Origin: Acinetobacter populi
GTDB taxonomy: Bacteria > Pseudomonadota > Gammaproteobacteria > Pseudomonadales > Moraxellaceae
Length of the DNA stretch: 64,000 bases
Direction: 5' to 3'
Assembly (NCBI RefSeq): GCF_002174125.1
Contig: NZ_NEXX01000001.1
Location: 1,258,963-1,322,962, forward strand
The first letter of the stretch is position 1, and each line of letters opens with the position of its first letter. Positions 32,430 to 42,458 of the stretch are shown here, in pieces. The translations under genes were made by a program, and so were the position numbers. Below the pieces are notes generated by a model. That model had not been told where the DNA came from. It worked only from the letters and a program-made list of their open reading frames with translations, and did not search any database.

Positions 32430-34217
32430 ATGAACACGGCAATTCAACAAGCACTTTCTCAAACAGTCCAAACACTACAAGCGCAAGGTATTCTTCCACC
32501 AGACTGGACGAATAACAGTGTCCTCACTCGGACCAAAGACCGTAGTCATGGTGACTTTGCTTCCAATATTGCCATGGTTGCTGCCAAAGCAGCCGGTTTA
32601 AAGCCACGTGAGCTTGCCGAAAAATTTCTAGCCCATTTACCCACTGTCGCCGAAATCAGTAAAGCTGAAATCGCAGGACCGGGTTTTATTAATTTCTTTT
32701 TAAATGCAGATCAACGCTTTGCTGTACTTGATCAAATCGCAACACAACAACATCATTACGGACAAAGCCAGGTCAACGCTGCACAAAAAATTCAGGTTGA
32801 ATTTGTCTCTGCCAATCCAACGTCCAGCCTGCATGTTGGTCATGGTCGTGGTGCAGCCTATGGTATGACAGTTGCCAATTTATTTGAAGCCACAGGCGCG
32901 ACAGTTGAACGTGAATACTATGTCAACGATGCTGGCCGTCAAATGGATATTCTGGCCACTTCTACCTATTTACGCTATTTGGAATTACTAGGCCAAACAC
33001 TGGTTTTCCCAAAAAATGCCTATCAGGGTGATTATGTCAAAGACATTGCACAAAGCATTATTGATCAAGATGCCGATCGCTATGTTAAAAATGTGGCTGA
33101 TGTCTATAACAATGTTCCCGAAGATGTGCAATATGCTGCCGAACCAGATGCCAATGGCGACAAAATCGTTTTATCTGGTGATAAAGAAAAGCATATTGAT
33201 GGTTTGATTGCCAATGCACAACAATTGCTAGGTGAAGGGTATCGTGTTTTCCATCAAGCTGCTTTAAACGCTATTCTTGATGATATTAAAGATGACCTTG
33301 CCGAATTTGGCGTGACATTTAACCAATGGTTTAGCGAAGCATCATTAACACAAAAGATTGATGAAGCCTTAAATACGCTACAAGATCGCGGTTATCTCTA
33401 TGAACAAGATGGTAATATCTGGTTCAAATCAACCGAATTTGGCGATGAAAAAGATCGTGTAGTCAAGCGTCGTAACGGTCAAACCACCTACTTTGCTTCC
33501 GATATTGCCTACCACCTCGACAAATTACAACGAGGTTATACCCATATTGTCGACATCTGGGGTTCGGACCACCACGGTTATATCGCACGGGTAAAAGCAG
33601 CTATTGACGCGATGGGCTACGACTCATCAAAACTTACCGTGTTGCTGGTGCAATTTGTTTCCTTGTGGCGTGGCGGAGAGATGATCCAGATGTCCTCCCG
33701 CTCAGGCCAGTTTGTCACCTTGCGTGAATTACGTCATGAAGTTGGTAACGATGCTGCGCGCTTTTATTATGTGATGCGTAAATCTGAACAACATATCGAT
33801 TTTGATCTGGATCTCGCTGTTTCACAAAGCAAAGATAATGCTGTGTATTATATTCAATATGCACATGCACGTATTTGTCGTATGCTAGAAAAAGCCCATG
33901 CCAACAATCAATTTGATTCGGCACAAGCTCGTCAGTTTGCTGGTCGCTTAGTGCTAGATGCAGAAACTGAGCTTTTGGCAAAACTGGCAGCCTATCCGGA
34001 AATCATTATTCGTGCCGCCAATGCCTATGAACCACATCAAGTTGGAAACTATCTAAAAGAACTTGCTGCATTGTTCCACGGTTGGTATAACGACAACAAA
34101 GTGTTCAGTGATGATGTGGAACTGACTCAGGCCCGTTTATTATTAGCAGCCAATATCAAACAAGTGATTAAAAATGGTTTGACCTTACTTGGCGTGTCAG
34201 CTCCTGAGGCCATGTAA
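32430..34217 (+). CDS. argS: Arginyl-tRNA synthetase
   Basis: It charges tRNA-Arg with arginine in the cytosol. The class I HIGH motif appears as HVGHG in SANPTSSLHVGHGRGAAYG. The KMSKS-like loop reads MSSRSG, the divergent form usual in ArgRS. The N-terminal additional domain and the C-terminal anticodon-binding DALR domain (HARICRMLEKAH...) are complete. I prefer the ATG at 32430 (MNTAIQQALS, 595 residues), as in other Acinetobacter, over the one at 32415. The stop codon lies in the first unit of a 60-bp tandem repeat. Confidence 0.96.
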   Translation: MNTAIQQALSQTVQTLQAQGILPPDWTNNSVLTRTKDRSHGDFASNIAMVAAKAAGLKPRELAEKFLAHLPTVAEISKAEIAGPGFINFFLNADQRFAVLDQIATQQHHYGQSQVNAAQKIQVEFVSANPTSSLHVGHGRGAAYGMTVANLFEATGATVEREYYVNDAGRQMDILATSTYLRYLELLGQTLVFPKNAYQGDYVKDIAQSIIDQDADRYVKNVADVYNNVPEDVQYAAEPDANGDKIVLSGDKEKHIDGLIANAQQLLGEGYRVFHQAALNAILDDIKDDLAEFGVTFNQWFSEASLTQKIDEALNTLQDRGYLYEQDGNIWFKSTEFGDEKDRVVKRRNGQTTYFASDIAYHLDKLQRGYTHIVDIWGSDHHGYIARVKAAIDAMGYDSSKLTVLLVQFVSLWRGGEMIQMSSRSGQFVTLRELRHEVGNDAARFYYVMRKSEQHIDFDLDLAVSQSKDNAVYYIQYAHARICRMLEKAHANNQFDSAQARQFAGRLVLDAETELLAKLAAYPEIIIRAANAYEPHQVGNYLKELAALFHGWYNDNKVFSDDVELTQARLLLAANIKQVIKNGLTLLGVSAPEAM

Positions 34218-34450
34218 GCAAAACATTGTTTTGCATGGCCGCAAGACCTTAAACTTTGTTTAAGGTGGAACATGTTAAACAAAGCATTGTTTCACACATC
34301 GTCGCAAGACCAAAAGCTATGCTTAAGGTGCCATGTAAGCAAAACATTGCTTTGCATGGTCGCAAGACCGCAAGCTATGCTTAAGGTTGTCATGTCATTT
34401 AAGCAAACATTGTTTGGCATGTTTACAATACTATCAAGGTAAATATGTAA
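34211..34450. repeat. 60-bp tandem repeat at the 3' end of argS
   Basis: Four successive units begin with CATG at 34211, 34271, 34332 and 34391 (periods 60, 61 and 59). Units 1 and 3 share CATGTAAGCAAAACATTG and are closest to each other; unit 4 keeps only the first half clearly. Each unit holds short hairpins, for example GCAAAAC/GTTTTGC and CCTTAAAC/GTTTAAGG in unit 1, and a CGCAAGACC core. Unit 1 includes the argS stop codon. No ORF is present. The rest of the gap up to 34594 has no feature I can name. Confidence 0.8.
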
Positions 34451-34594
34451 AAAGCTTGGCAATACTGTTTCATCGCACTGCAAGATAGATTAAGATTCAT
34501 GCTTATATTGCACGTCTCGCAGATGCGACAACACAGCGTAATGAAAGAATTGACGATATAAAACCACAACGGTCAAAATAAAAGAGGAATACTC

Positions 34595-35227
34595 GTGTTT
34601 GGCAGAGCGCCTAGAGGTGTTTCAGAACGCCCTAAAACAGCAACAACATCAAGAGCCATCCCTTCATGGTTATGGCTTATTGTTTTTGTGTTGGCAGGCC
34701 TATGTGTAGCAATATTCTTGTCATTATGGAATCCATGGCGACCCGTCACAACCTCCACGCCCGGGCAACCAGTGGCAAAGGTAGATCAGGACACCAATAA
34801 AGATTATAAATTTTATGATCTTTTACCCCAGCAGCAAGTGACACCTATCCCCGATCAAGCCGTACCAGAACACCAGAATCAACAACCTGTAGTTGTAGTA
34901 GAAGCACCCGCTGCAAAAACAACCAGCAATAGCTCACAGGTCAATGATCCTTTTGATGAAAGTTATCAAGCTGCCAAAATTCCGCTTCCTCCTCGCTACA
35001 TTTTGCAGGTGCGTAGTTATGAAGATCCCGACTTTGCTGATGCTCGCCGTGCAGAAATCGTACTCAATGGTTTATCTGCCGAAGTCATCATGACCAACGA
35101 AGGCAATAAAGTCTGGTATCGGGTCATTTCCGGACCATATGATAGCCAGGAATCTGCCCGTATTGCTCAGCAAACGCTGCAAAATGGCGGTATTGATTCT
35201 ATTATTGTCAAACAACCCGCATCTTAA
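34595..35227 (+). CDS. ftsN: SPOR-domain cell division protein (FtsN-like)
   Basis: This is a bitopic inner-membrane protein of 210 residues. It has a short basic cytoplasmic N-terminus (RAPRGVSERPKTATTSR), one membrane helix (about 24-45), a Pro/Gln-rich periplasmic linker and a C-terminal SPOR domain (about 130-208: YILQVRSYEDPDFADARRAEIVLNGL...). SPOR domains bind denuded septal peptidoglycan. Position after argS is the same as ftsN in Pseudomonas, so FtsN is the likely role, with another SPOR protein as the alternative. The start is GTG with AGAGGA 6 bases upstream. Confidence 0.82.
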   Translation: MFGRAPRGVSERPKTATTSRAIPSWLWLIVFVLAGLCVAIFLSLWNPWRPVTTSTPGQPVAKVDQDTNKDYKFYDLLPQQQVTPIPDQAVPEHQNQQPVVVVEAPAAKTTSNSSQVNDPFDESYQAAKIPLPPRYILQVRSYEDPDFADARRAEIVLNGLSAEVIMTNEGNKVWYRVISGPYDSQESARIAQQTLQNGGIDSIIVKQPAS

Positions 35228-35282
35228 GACCTATTTAAATGATTAATCATTGCGGGCTTTAATTTAAATTATTGTCATAAAA

Positions 35283-35302
35283 AACCGGGCTTTTGCCCGG
35301 TT
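35283..35302 (-). terminator. Terminator of the SDR gene (possibly bidirectional)
   Basis: The AACCGGGC/GCCCGGTT stem has a TTTT loop. On the minus strand it continues as TTTTTTATG, 15 bp past the SDR stop; on the plus strand it lies about 55 bp after ftsN. Confidence 0.85.
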
Positions 35303-35317
35303 AATCTTATGCAAGCG

Positions 35318-36154
35318 TTACAACTTTTGTGTAAACTTTGCACCTAAACGGGAAAGGGTCTGATAACCTGTTGGCAGAATACGCTGTAAACCATCAAGTA
35401 CTTTGGCATCATTACCAATTAAAACACGAGGTTTATTTGCTTTTACTGCATTTAAAATCACCTGTGCGGCTTCTTCTGGTGGGGTACGCAATAATTTGTC
35501 AAAAGATTGTATCGATTTATTCGGATCCATCCCCAAAGACTTGAGGCTATCACTCATTTTTGCTGCTTTGGCAATATTGGTACGAATACCACCAGGATGC
35601 ACACAAGTCGCACTGACGCCGGATTTTTCTAGATCCAGTTCTTGGCGCAAGGATTCGGTAAAGCCACGTACAGCAAATTTACTGGCATTGTAGGCAGACT
35701 GGGTAGGTTGTGAAATCAGACCAAATAGACTGGAAATATTAATAATATGGCCATCTTTACTCTGTTTCAGATACGGTAAAAATTCTTTTGTACCATACAC
35801 TACGCCCCAGAAATTGATATTCATGATCCATTCCAGTTCGTCGTAGGTTTCCCCTTCCACTGTTGCGCCCAGTGCAACACCTGCATTATTAAAAATTAAA
35901 TTGATACTGCCATGATTTTGTGCGGTTTCCGCAGCCCATGTTTTCACCTGCTCACGATCCGCAACATCAACCTTTTTACTGGTGACACGCACACCGTAGG
36001 ATTTGGTCTGCTCTACTGTATCCGCCAGACCTTTTTCATTCACATCACTTAATGAGAGATGACAGCCCTGTTTTGCCAGCGCAATCGCAAGTTGCTGTCC
36101 AATACCAGAACCCGCACCCGTAATGGCTGCAACTTTTTGATTAAAACTTTTCAT
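35318..36154 (-). CDS. Short-chain dehydrogenase/reductase
   Basis: This NAD(P)-dependent oxidoreductase has 278 residues from the ATG at 36154 (MKSFNQKVAAITGAGSGIG). That ATG is selected by an AAGGTGG ribosome-binding site; the frame from 36244 adds 30 unrelated residues across the promoter. The cofactor loop TGAGSGIG, NNAG, the catalytic Ser in ISSLF and the YNASK (Tyr-x3-Lys) motif are all present. The substrate is unknown; related proteins are often annotated as acyl/hydrocarbon-linked dehydrogenases. It is divergent from a TetR gene with a palindrome between them. Confidence 0.9.
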   Translation of the reverse strand: MKSFNQKVAAITGAGSGIGQQLAIALAKQGCHLSLSDVNEKGLADTVEQTKSYGVRVTSKKVDVADREQVKTWAAETAQNHGSINLIFNNAGVALGATVEGETYDELEWIMNINFWGVVYGTKEFLPYLKQSKDGHIINISSLFGLISQPTQSAYNASKFAVRGFTESLRQELDLEKSGVSATCVHPGGIRTNIAKAAKMSDSLKSLGMDPNKSIQSFDKLLRTPPEEAAQVILNAVKANKPRVLIGNDAKVLDGLQRILPTGYQTLSRLGAKFTQKL

Positions 36155-36237
36155 TGATCCACCTTTTAATAACCTGTCCATTTGATATTCTGGATGAGGA
36201 ATTGTTGTTTTCCATATTGACAACTGTACTATAGTTT

Positions 36238-36257
36238 TTGACAATACATATTGTCAA
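36238..36257. promoter_or_regulatory. Palindromic operator between SDR and TetR genes
   Basis: TTGACAATACATATTGTCAA has 9-bp inverted arms around a 2-bp centre. On the plus strand its first six bases also form a consensus -35 (TTGACA), with TATTAT 16 bp later as a -10. Repressor binding would therefore block the tetR promoter, and probably the SDR promoter reading the other way. Confidence 0.68.
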
Positions 36258-36330
36258 TATATTATTCATTACGGGCAGTTTATTCTTATATAATTAAATA
36301 TATATTTAATTTTTCCAGGTAATCGTGTCG

Positions 36331-36987
36331 ATGACTGCAAGTACGAGTAAGACCAAAACTGCTTCACGCCAATTCAAGGGACTCACATTAGAAGAACGCA
36401 AACAAATTCGCCGTGAAAAATTTATCGATGCAGGTTTACAGTCCTATGGTACGCATGGCTTCTTTTCTGTCACCATTAAGGACATCTGTCACGAGGCAAA
36501 ACTGACTGAACGCTATTTTTACGAGTCATTTAAACGTAGCGAAGAATTATTTAAAGTCGTTTATTTACAACTAATTAGTGATTTGCAAAAAAATATTGTG
36601 CAAGCAGTGATGCAGGCTGCACCCGATCATGAACAAATGATTGAAGCCGGATTAACCGTTTTACTTAAAACCCTTAAAGATGATCCGCGTATTGCCCGAA
36701 TTTTATTTATTGATGCTGTACTGGTACAAGAATTACATGGCGATACCATCTATGAATCCTTTACTCGGTTTGACCAAACCATTTTTAATATTATTACCCT
36801 GATTTTCCCCGAACAGCTTAAAAATAAATCCGAAGCCTCACTAATCGCAACCGGGTTAAATGGTTATGTCACCCAAATTGCAATGCGCTGGGTAGTCGGT
36901 GGGTTTAAACAACCCTTTGCAGAAGTGTTATCGGCAAGCTGTCTGGCTTATCGTGGAATTTTATCTTTCTTAAACAAGAAGAAATAA
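36331..36987 (+). CDS. TetR/AcrR-family transcriptional regulator
   Basis: The product has 218 residues from the ATG at 36331 (a GTG at 36325 is two codons earlier). The helix-turn-helix is at about residues 30-75 (AGLQSYGTHGFFSVTIKDICHEAKLTERYFYESFKRSEELF), followed by an all-helical ligand-binding domain. It is divergent from the SDR gene, with the palindrome at 36238 as likely operator, so it probably represses both itself and the SDR gene. Confidence 0.9.
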   Translation: MTASTSKTKTASRQFKGLTLEERKQIRREKFIDAGLQSYGTHGFFSVTIKDICHEAKLTERYFYESFKRSEELFKVVYLQLISDLQKNIVQAVMQAAPDHEQMIEAGLTVLLKTLKDDPRIARILFIDAVLVQELHGDTIYESFTRFDQTIFNIITLIFPEQLKNKSEASLIATGLNGYVTQIAMRWVVGGFKQPFAEVLSASCLAYRGILSFLNKKK

Positions 36988-37035
36988 GTAAACCATCACA
37001 AAAATGGGCAATGAGAATTGTTTGATTACATAATT

Positions 37036-37057
37036 CTGTCAAAATCCGTCACAAATC
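37036..37057 (+). promoter_or_regulatory. Pho box upstream of phoBR
   Basis: Two 11-bp direct repeats (CTGTCAAAATC, CGTCACAAATC), followed by a weaker third (CATGACACTGC), match the PhoB-binding pattern of 7-bp half-sites spaced by 4 AT-rich bases. The site lies about 115 bp before phoB, indicating positive autoregulation. Confidence 0.7.
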
Positions 37058-37151
37058 CATGACACTGCAATAATATTGTCATATTCTACCTTTGTAATAG
37101 ACCTGTCATAAACAAAAAGGCGAAAGCCAAACTATAAATAGGGTTCTTACT

Positions 37152-37862
37152 GTGAAAGATGAATATATTCTCATCGTCGATGATGAGTTACCCATTCGGG
37201 AAATGATCCATACCTCACTGGATATGGCTGGCTTTCAATGTCAACAGGCAGGTGATGCAAAACAGGCGCATCAAATGATTGTTGATCAACGTCCTGCGCT
37301 TATCTTACTTGATTGGATGTTACCGAATGGTGTCAGTGGTATTGATTTATGCCGACGTTTAAAACGTGATGAAACATTGTCGGAAATTCCGGTGATTATG
37401 CTAACTGCCCGTGGTGAGGAAGATCATAAAGTACAAGGGCTGGATGCCGGTGCAGATGATTATATGACCAAACCTTTCTCAACCCGAGAACTGGTTTCAC
37501 GTATTAAAGCAGTATTGCGTCGCTCCAATGCATTAAAGGGCGAAAAAGCCATTGACGTAAATGGCTTAACCCTTGATCCTGTCAGCCAACGCGTAAGTTT
37601 TGAAGGCACAGGTTTGGAAATGGGTCCAACTGAATATCGTCTTTTGGCATTTTTTATGACACATCCGGAACGTGCCTATACCCGTGCGCAATTACTCGAT
37701 CAGGTCTGGGGCGGCAATGTCTATATTGAAGACCGCACTATTGATGTGCATATCCGTCGCTTGCGCAAAGTTCTGGAACCTTTTGCTGCTGATCGCTATG
37801 TACAAACCGTTCGTGGTACGGGATACCGCTTTTCTACACGTACCGATGTTGCGGTAGGTTAA
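37152..37862 (+). CDS. phoB: Phosphate regulon response regulator PhoB
   Basis: This is a DNA-binding response regulator of the OmpR type, 236 residues. The receiver domain (1-120) has the acidic pair D10-D11, phosphoacceptor Asp54 (LLLDWML) and the Lys in KPFSTREL. The winged helix (about 130-230) ends in VRGTGYRFS. It starts with GTG (GTGAAAGATGAA). When phosphorylated by PhoR under phosphate starvation it activates the pho regulon. A Pho box lies upstream, and phoR follows 7 bp downstream. Confidence 0.96.
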   Translation: MKDEYILIVDDELPIREMIHTSLDMAGFQCQQAGDAKQAHQMIVDQRPALILLDWMLPNGVSGIDLCRRLKRDETLSEIPVIMLTARGEEDHKVQGLDAGADDYMTKPFSTRELVSRIKAVLRRSNALKGEKAIDVNGLTLDPVSQRVSFEGTGLEMGPTEYRLLAFFMTHPERAYTRAQLLDQVWGGNVYIEDRTIDVHIRRLRKVLEPFAADRYVQTVRGTGYRFSTRTDVAVG

Positions 37863-37869
37863 ATGTTGC

Positions 37870-39258
37870 ATGAGTGATTCTTCTTTTTTACCCGACGATT
37901 TAAAAGACGAACAATCCACCGAGCGTTATAGTGCGCTCAAAAATTATATTTCCGAAGATATCCGTAGACTGGCACTTATTCTGATTATTGCCGGTTTTAT
38001 CGGTCTTGGTATCCATCATTTTCTACTATGTATTACACTGGGGCTGATTTTATTTTTTGCCCTGCAATTTCGTTCCCTTTATATTGTCAATCAATGGATT
38101 AGCCAGCATTCCCAAGAACCGCCACCAGACTTGTCGGGTGTCTGGGGTGCATTACTGTTCAATGTGTATCGAGCACAGCGCCGGGAAAGGATGATGCAGG
38201 CGGAAATGGTCGGCTTGATTGACCGAGCACAATCTTCTCTGATGGCACTCGAAGAAGCCGTCGTACTGATTGATGAACAACATTGTATAGAATGGTGGAA
38301 TCCTGCGGCAGAACGACTGTTAAGCCTGAAATTTGGTGATCATAAACGACAAGTACTCACTATTATTCGTCATCCCGATTTCATTCAATATTTTAATCAT
38401 GTCAATGATTTCCCGGATGGCATCGTTGTAGAGTCCTCATTTCATGATGGACGCTATACGCAGATCAAACTCACCCGTTTTGGTTATGAAAGCCGCCTAT
38501 TGGTCGCCTATGATGTGACACGGATTCATAAACTCGAACAAATGCGCAAGGATTTTGTCGATAATGTTTCGCACGAACTGCGTACACCATTAACAGTACT
38601 CAGCGGCTATCTGGAAACCTTATCCGAAAATGAAGAAATGCCTCAACGCTGGAAACGTGCATTTGATCAAATGCAGCAACAAACCCGGCGTATGAATGCA
38701 TTAGTAAACGATTTATTACTGCTGTCTCGTCTGGAAAATGAATCGCTACAGGCCAAAAATCAAATCATTGATATGGCCGAATTGATGAATCAGTTATTTG
38801 ATGATGCACAAGGTTACAATACCGAATATGGTCATACGCTTAATCTAAATCTGGAAAGCCACAATGATTTAATCGGCTCTGATATGGAGCTTGCCAGTGC
38901 ATTTGGCAATTTGATCACCAATGCCATCAAATATACGCCATCGCAAGGGACCATCACCATTGCCTGGCAAGATCGTGGCGATGAAGCGGTATTTTCGGTA
39001 CAGGACACCGGCATTGGTATTAATCCGACACATTTACCCCGCTTAACTGAACGCTTCTATCGAGTAGATAGCGGACGTAGCCGTGAAACTGGCGGCACAG
39101 GTCTGGGACTAGCCATTGTCAAACATGTACTGGCACAACATGATGGTCATCTGGAAATCGAATCCAAAGAACAATTAGGTTCAACCTTTAAAGCGGTATT
39201 TCCCAAACATCGCTTACATCGACCTGAAAGCGAAGAAAATTTTGTCGATACGGAATAG
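37870..39258 (+). CDS. phoR: Phosphate regulon sensor kinase PhoR
   Basis: This is an inner-membrane sensor histidine kinase of 462 residues. Two hydrophobic segments (about 35-72) without a large periplasmic domain are typical of PhoR. A PAS domain (about 120-215) follows, then the H-box FVDNVSHELRTPL with the phosphorylated His, and the HATPase domain with N (NLITNAIKYTP), G1 (DTGIGI), and G2 (GGTGLGLAIVKH) boxes. It forms the phoBR operon and ends at a hairpin terminator. Confidence 0.95.
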   Translation: MSDSSFLPDDLKDEQSTERYSALKNYISEDIRRLALILIIAGFIGLGIHHFLLCITLGLILFFALQFRSLYIVNQWISQHSQEPPPDLSGVWGALLFNVYRAQRRERMMQAEMVGLIDRAQSSLMALEEAVVLIDEQHCIEWWNPAAERLLSLKFGDHKRQVLTIIRHPDFIQYFNHVNDFPDGIVVESSFHDGRYTQIKLTRFGYESRLLVAYDVTRIHKLEQMRKDFVDNVSHELRTPLTVLSGYLETLSENEEMPQRWKRAFDQMQQQTRRMNALVNDLLLLSRLENESLQAKNQIIDMAELMNQLFDDAQGYNTEYGHTLNLNLESHNDLIGSDMELASAFGNLITNAIKYTPSQGTITIAWQDRGDEAVFSVQDTGIGINPTHLPRLTERFYRVDSGRSRETGGTGLGLAIVKHVLAQHDGHLEIESKEQLGSTFKAVFPKHRLHRPESEENFVDTE

Positions 39259-39280
39259 TTTTTAGCTTAGTTCTAAGAAC

Positions 39281-39303
39281 AAAGTCCCTTAATTAGGGAC
39301 TTT
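39281..39303 (+). terminator. Terminator of phoBR
   Basis: AAAGTCCCT/AGGGACTTT forms a perfect 9-bp stem with a 5-base loop, followed by CTTCTT on the plus strand. It lies 22 bp after the phoR stop. Confidence 0.82.
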
Positions 39304-39339
39304 CTTCTTACAATCTATTTTGATTCTCTCTATACGATA

Positions 39340-40191
39340 CTAGAGGGTATGTCCAATCTGACCACCCATCAATACCGTATCGTTGGCCTTAAGCTGCTGT
39401 TCCCATTGTACTTTGTCTTTTTCAAATAATACGATTGCTGTTGAACCTAGATAGAAGCGTCCCAGTTCATCACCTTTTGCCAGTTGCACATCATGCTGTT
39501 GCACTTCGATGCGACCATTCGGCTTGACCTTACCCGTTGCAACGGTTTCAATCCCAGCCACAATCATCGCGCCCACCAGCACCACAGCCATACGCCCAAT
39601 CTCGGTATCAAATAAACAGACCATGCGTTCATTACGTGCAAATAACCCCGGGATATTTTCTGCTGTCACTTGATTGACAGAATATAACTCTCCTGGCACA
39701 TAAAGCGTTTCTGTTAATCTGCCAGCAAAAGGCATATGTACCCGATGGTAATCCTTGGGTGACAAATAGACCGTAACAAACTCACCATCCTGAAAAGGCT
39801 TAGCCAATTGCGGATCTGCAATCAATTGATCAACTGAAAAACTTTGACCTTTGGCCTGAAAAATCTCACCCGCAGTAATCTTGCCCAGTTGTGAAATTGC
39901 CCCATCAGCTGGGCTGACAATATGGGTTGGATCCTCATCAATGACACGAATCCCAGGCTTTAATGCACGCGTAAAGAACGCATTAAAGGAGGGATACTTG
40001 CTGATTTCTTCTGCCTCAGCAATAGATAAATCTATACCATATTTCTGTTTGAAGGCATAAATCACGGCAGTTTTTAAAATCGGTTGTTCGCTTGCTGCAA
40101 CCTTTCCAACCAATCGACTTAACTGATGCTGTGGTAATATCTTCTGAGTACGGATAAAGAGTTGATTGAAAATTGATTTATTGGTGCTCAA
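39340..40191 (-). CDS. psd: Phosphatidylserine decarboxylase proenzyme
   Basis: It converts phosphatidylserine to phosphatidylethanolamine at the inner membrane. The 283-residue proenzyme should self-cleave at the LGST motif (248-251), between Gly249 and Ser250, giving a 34-residue alpha chain with an N-terminal pyruvoyl group. The catalytic segments [11 protein letters not shown] and [10 protein letters not shown] are conserved. The start overlaps the preceding sulfurtransferase stop by 4 bp, so they are coupled. Confidence 0.96.
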   Translation of the reverse strand: MSTNKSIFNQLFIRTQKILPQHQLSRLVGKVAASEQPILKTAVIYAFKQKYGIDLSIAEAEEISKYPSFNAFFTRALKPGIRVIDEDPTHIVSPADGAISQLGKITAGEIFQAKGQSFSVDQLIADPQLAKPFQDGEFVTVYLSPKDYHRVHMPFAGRLTETLYVPGELYSVNQVTAENIPGLFARNERMVCLFDTEIGRMAVVLVGAMIVAGIETVATGKVKPNGRIEVQQHDVQLAKGDELGRFYLGSTAIVLFEKDKVQWEQQLKANDTVLMGGQIGHTL

Positions 40192-41033
40192 AAGGGTTGT
40201 TCTCCGGTGACGACAGCACTATCCAAGCGATTACCCCATTCACTCCATGCGCCATCATAGGTACGAATTTCCCAATTGAGTAATCGTCCAATAATATAGG
40301 CAAGTCCCGAGCGATGATGTGATTGACAATACACCACGACAGGTTCTGACAGGTTAAAGCCTCGTTGTTCGAGTTGCTGTTGTATGCGATTTAAAGAATG
40401 TAATTTTAAATGATCTTGGCGATTAATGGCAGTACTCCATTCATACCATTTTGCCCCAGCAATGTGACCGCCGCGTCGTGCAGCTAAGCGAACGCCGGTA
40501 TACTCCTGTTCGGTGCGGCAATCCCAAAGCTGAATATTTCTTTGTTCGACCCGTTGTGCTAATTCATCATAGCCAATGCGGAACTGGTCTTGTCCGGCAG
40601 TATTTACCTGAAATGTATCCGCCACAGTAGTGATTGTCTCAATATCCGTTGTCGTTGGAAGACCTGCGGCTAGCCATGCATGAATACCGCCATTAAGCAA
40701 ACTGGTATGATAAAAACCTGCACAATGTAAGTTCCAGATAAAACGTCCAGCCCATGCACCACCTTCGTCATCATATGCGATGACCTGATGATTTGCGGTA
40801 ATCCCCAACAGATCAATCAATGCTTGTAATTTTGCATTATCCGGTAAAAGCCCTGATGCAAACTCATGTTGTTCAACAACTTCTTTGGGACGTACCGATA
40901 TTGCACGAGGCAAATGTAATTGCTCAAATACAGATTCTCGGCTGAGATCAACAATCACGATATTGTCATCTTGCAAAAATGGCGCAAATTGTTCTGGTTC
41001 AACCAATAAACCTAAGGGTGCAACAGGATTCAT
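40188..41033 (-). CDS. Rhodanese-like sulfurtransferase (3-mercaptopyruvate sulfurtransferase type)
   Basis: This protein has two rhodanese domains (about 5-130 and 150-275). The active-site cysteine is in [11 protein letters not shown] in the second domain, and the CRTEQEYTG motif lies earlier in it. It would transfer sulfane sulfur to a thiol or cyanide acceptor. The loop CQSHHRS differs from the CRKGVT of thiosulfate-preferring rhodanese, so the donor is uncertain. I choose the ATG at 41033 ([10 protein letters not shown]) with an AAAGG ribosome-binding site; an earlier in-frame ATG at 41078 lacks family similarity. Product: 281 residues. Confidence 0.86.
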   Translation of the reverse strand: MNPVAPLGLLVEPEQFAPFLQDDNIVIVDLSRESVFEQLHLPRAISVRPKEVVEQHEFASGLLPDNAKLQALIDLLGITANHQVIAYDDEGGAWAGRFIWNLHCAGFYHTSLLNGGIHAWLAAGLPTTTDIETITTVADTFQVNTAGQDQFRIGYDELAQRVEQRNIQLWDCRTEQEYTGVRLAARRGGHIAGAKWYEWSTAINRQDHLKLHSLNRIQQQLEQRGFNLSEPVVVYCQSHHRSGLAYIIGRLLNWEIRTYDGAWSEWGNRLDSAVVTGEQPF

Positions 41034-41165
41034 AATGCCTTTTATCTCATCGATAGTGGGGTATATGCATGTTATCACATCAATTTAGATCTGCATTTGC
41101 AGGATTAGCACTAACCTTTTTCAAAATGATGCAAACCGCCTTAATTTCGCCTGTATTTAAGCAAA

Positions 41166-42377
41166 CTACACACCAACTTCATCTTCAATCTGAAATACCT
41201 GTCGTAAATAGGCCAAAAAGGTATCATTATCCGTCATGGTTTTTCCCGGACTATCAGAGATTTTGGCAACGGATTGGCCATTACATTCAACCAGTTTCAG
41301 GACGATGTTTAACGCTGTTTGTCCCATATCATTGGTAAGATTGGTGCCAATACCAAAACTGACCTGAAAGCGATCTTTAAAATATTGATAAAGTTGCCAT
41401 GCCTTAGGTAGATCCAGACTGTCACTAAAGGTCAACATTTTGGTACGACTATCAATTTTTAATTTTCGATAATGTGCATACGCCTTATCACCCCAGACAT
41501 AGGGATCACCACTATCATGACGCAAACCATCAAACAGCTTGGCAAAATATAAATCAAAATCGCGCAAGAATGCATCCATACCAACCACATCGGTTAAAGC
41601 AATTCCCAGATCACCGCGATATTCCTGTACCCAAGCTTCAAGAGCTGCTTTCTGGAAATTTCTTAAACGCACATCCAGCGCCTGAAATGCCTGTAAAAAC
41701 TCATGTGCCATGGTACCAATTGGGGTAATTCCCAATTGCATGGCAAGATAAACATTACTTGTACCACGGAATACATTAGGTGCTGCCGATTTCAATGTTT
41801 CAACTACATGGCGTTGCCAAGTATAACTATAACGACGTCGTGTACCAAAGTCAGACACCAGAAATGGCGGCTCACCCTCAACTTGCATTTCGGCATATTC
41901 ACGCAACAATTCGGCTTTAACCTGTAATCGTCGCTCACCTTCCATTAATGCTTCTTCAACATTCAGACGTCTAAAATACAGCTCATTGACAATCGCCAAT
42001 ACAAATATCTCAAAAAACAAGGCCTGTACCATCGGTCCTTCAATTCGGATGACCAATTCGCCATTGTCATCAATAATAATTTTAATAAAGCGTCGCTTGA
42101 GTTGAAAAAGCTCCAGATAATCAACAAAATCACTTTTAATAAAACGCAGGCTACGTAAATATTGCAGCTCTTGTTCCTTAAATTTTAACTGACATAAATC
42201 ATCAATTTCCCGATCCAGTTCGTCCTTGATTTCTCTTAACGGATAAACTGCTTCTGTGGAATTTCGACAACGAAATAAATAAACACTATGCGCTTGCGGA
42301 AATTGATGTAACACCACCTGTAACATGGTGAATTTATATAAATCTGTATCCAATAAGGACTGAACGATCCCAGCCAT
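41166..42377 (-). CDS. pncB: Nicotinate phosphoribosyltransferase
   Basis: It makes nicotinate mononucleotide from nicotinate and PRPP in NAD salvage. The 403 residues match PncB. The signature region [22 protein letters not shown], the catalytic-histidine neighbourhood [14 protein letters not shown] and the phosphate-binding loop [17 protein letters not shown] are present. It follows the sulfurtransferase-psd pair on the same strand with a gap of about 130 bp, so it probably has its own promoter. Confidence 0.95.
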   Translation of the reverse strand: MAGIVQSLLDTDLYKFTMLQVVLHQFPQAHSVYLFRCRNSTEAVYPLREIKDELDREIDDLCQLKFKEQELQYLRSLRFIKSDFVDYLELFQLKRRFIKIIIDDNGELVIRIEGPMVQALFFEIFVLAIVNELYFRRLNVEEALMEGERRLQVKAELLREYAEMQVEGEPPFLVSDFGTRRRYSYTWQRHVVETLKSAAPNVFRGTSNVYLAMQLGITPIGTMAHEFLQAFQALDVRLRNFQKAALEAWVQEYRGDLGIALTDVVGMDAFLRDFDLYFAKLFDGLRHDSGDPYVWGDKAYAHYRKLKIDSRTKMLTFSDSLDLPKAWQLYQYFKDRFQVSFGIGTNLTNDMGQTALNIVLKLVECNGQSVAKISDSPGKTMTDNDTFLAYLRQVFQIEDEVGV

Positions 42378-42458
42378 AAAATTTCCAAAATATATTTATC
42401 TGACTATATTAAAAATAATTGCGCAAAATTCATATCTTACTTTGGCATTATTTTGTTA

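Noticed and set aside
34209..34450. CRISPR array
   Set aside because: The units are contiguous 60-bp repeats without unique spacers, they diverge from one another, and there are no cas genes nearby.
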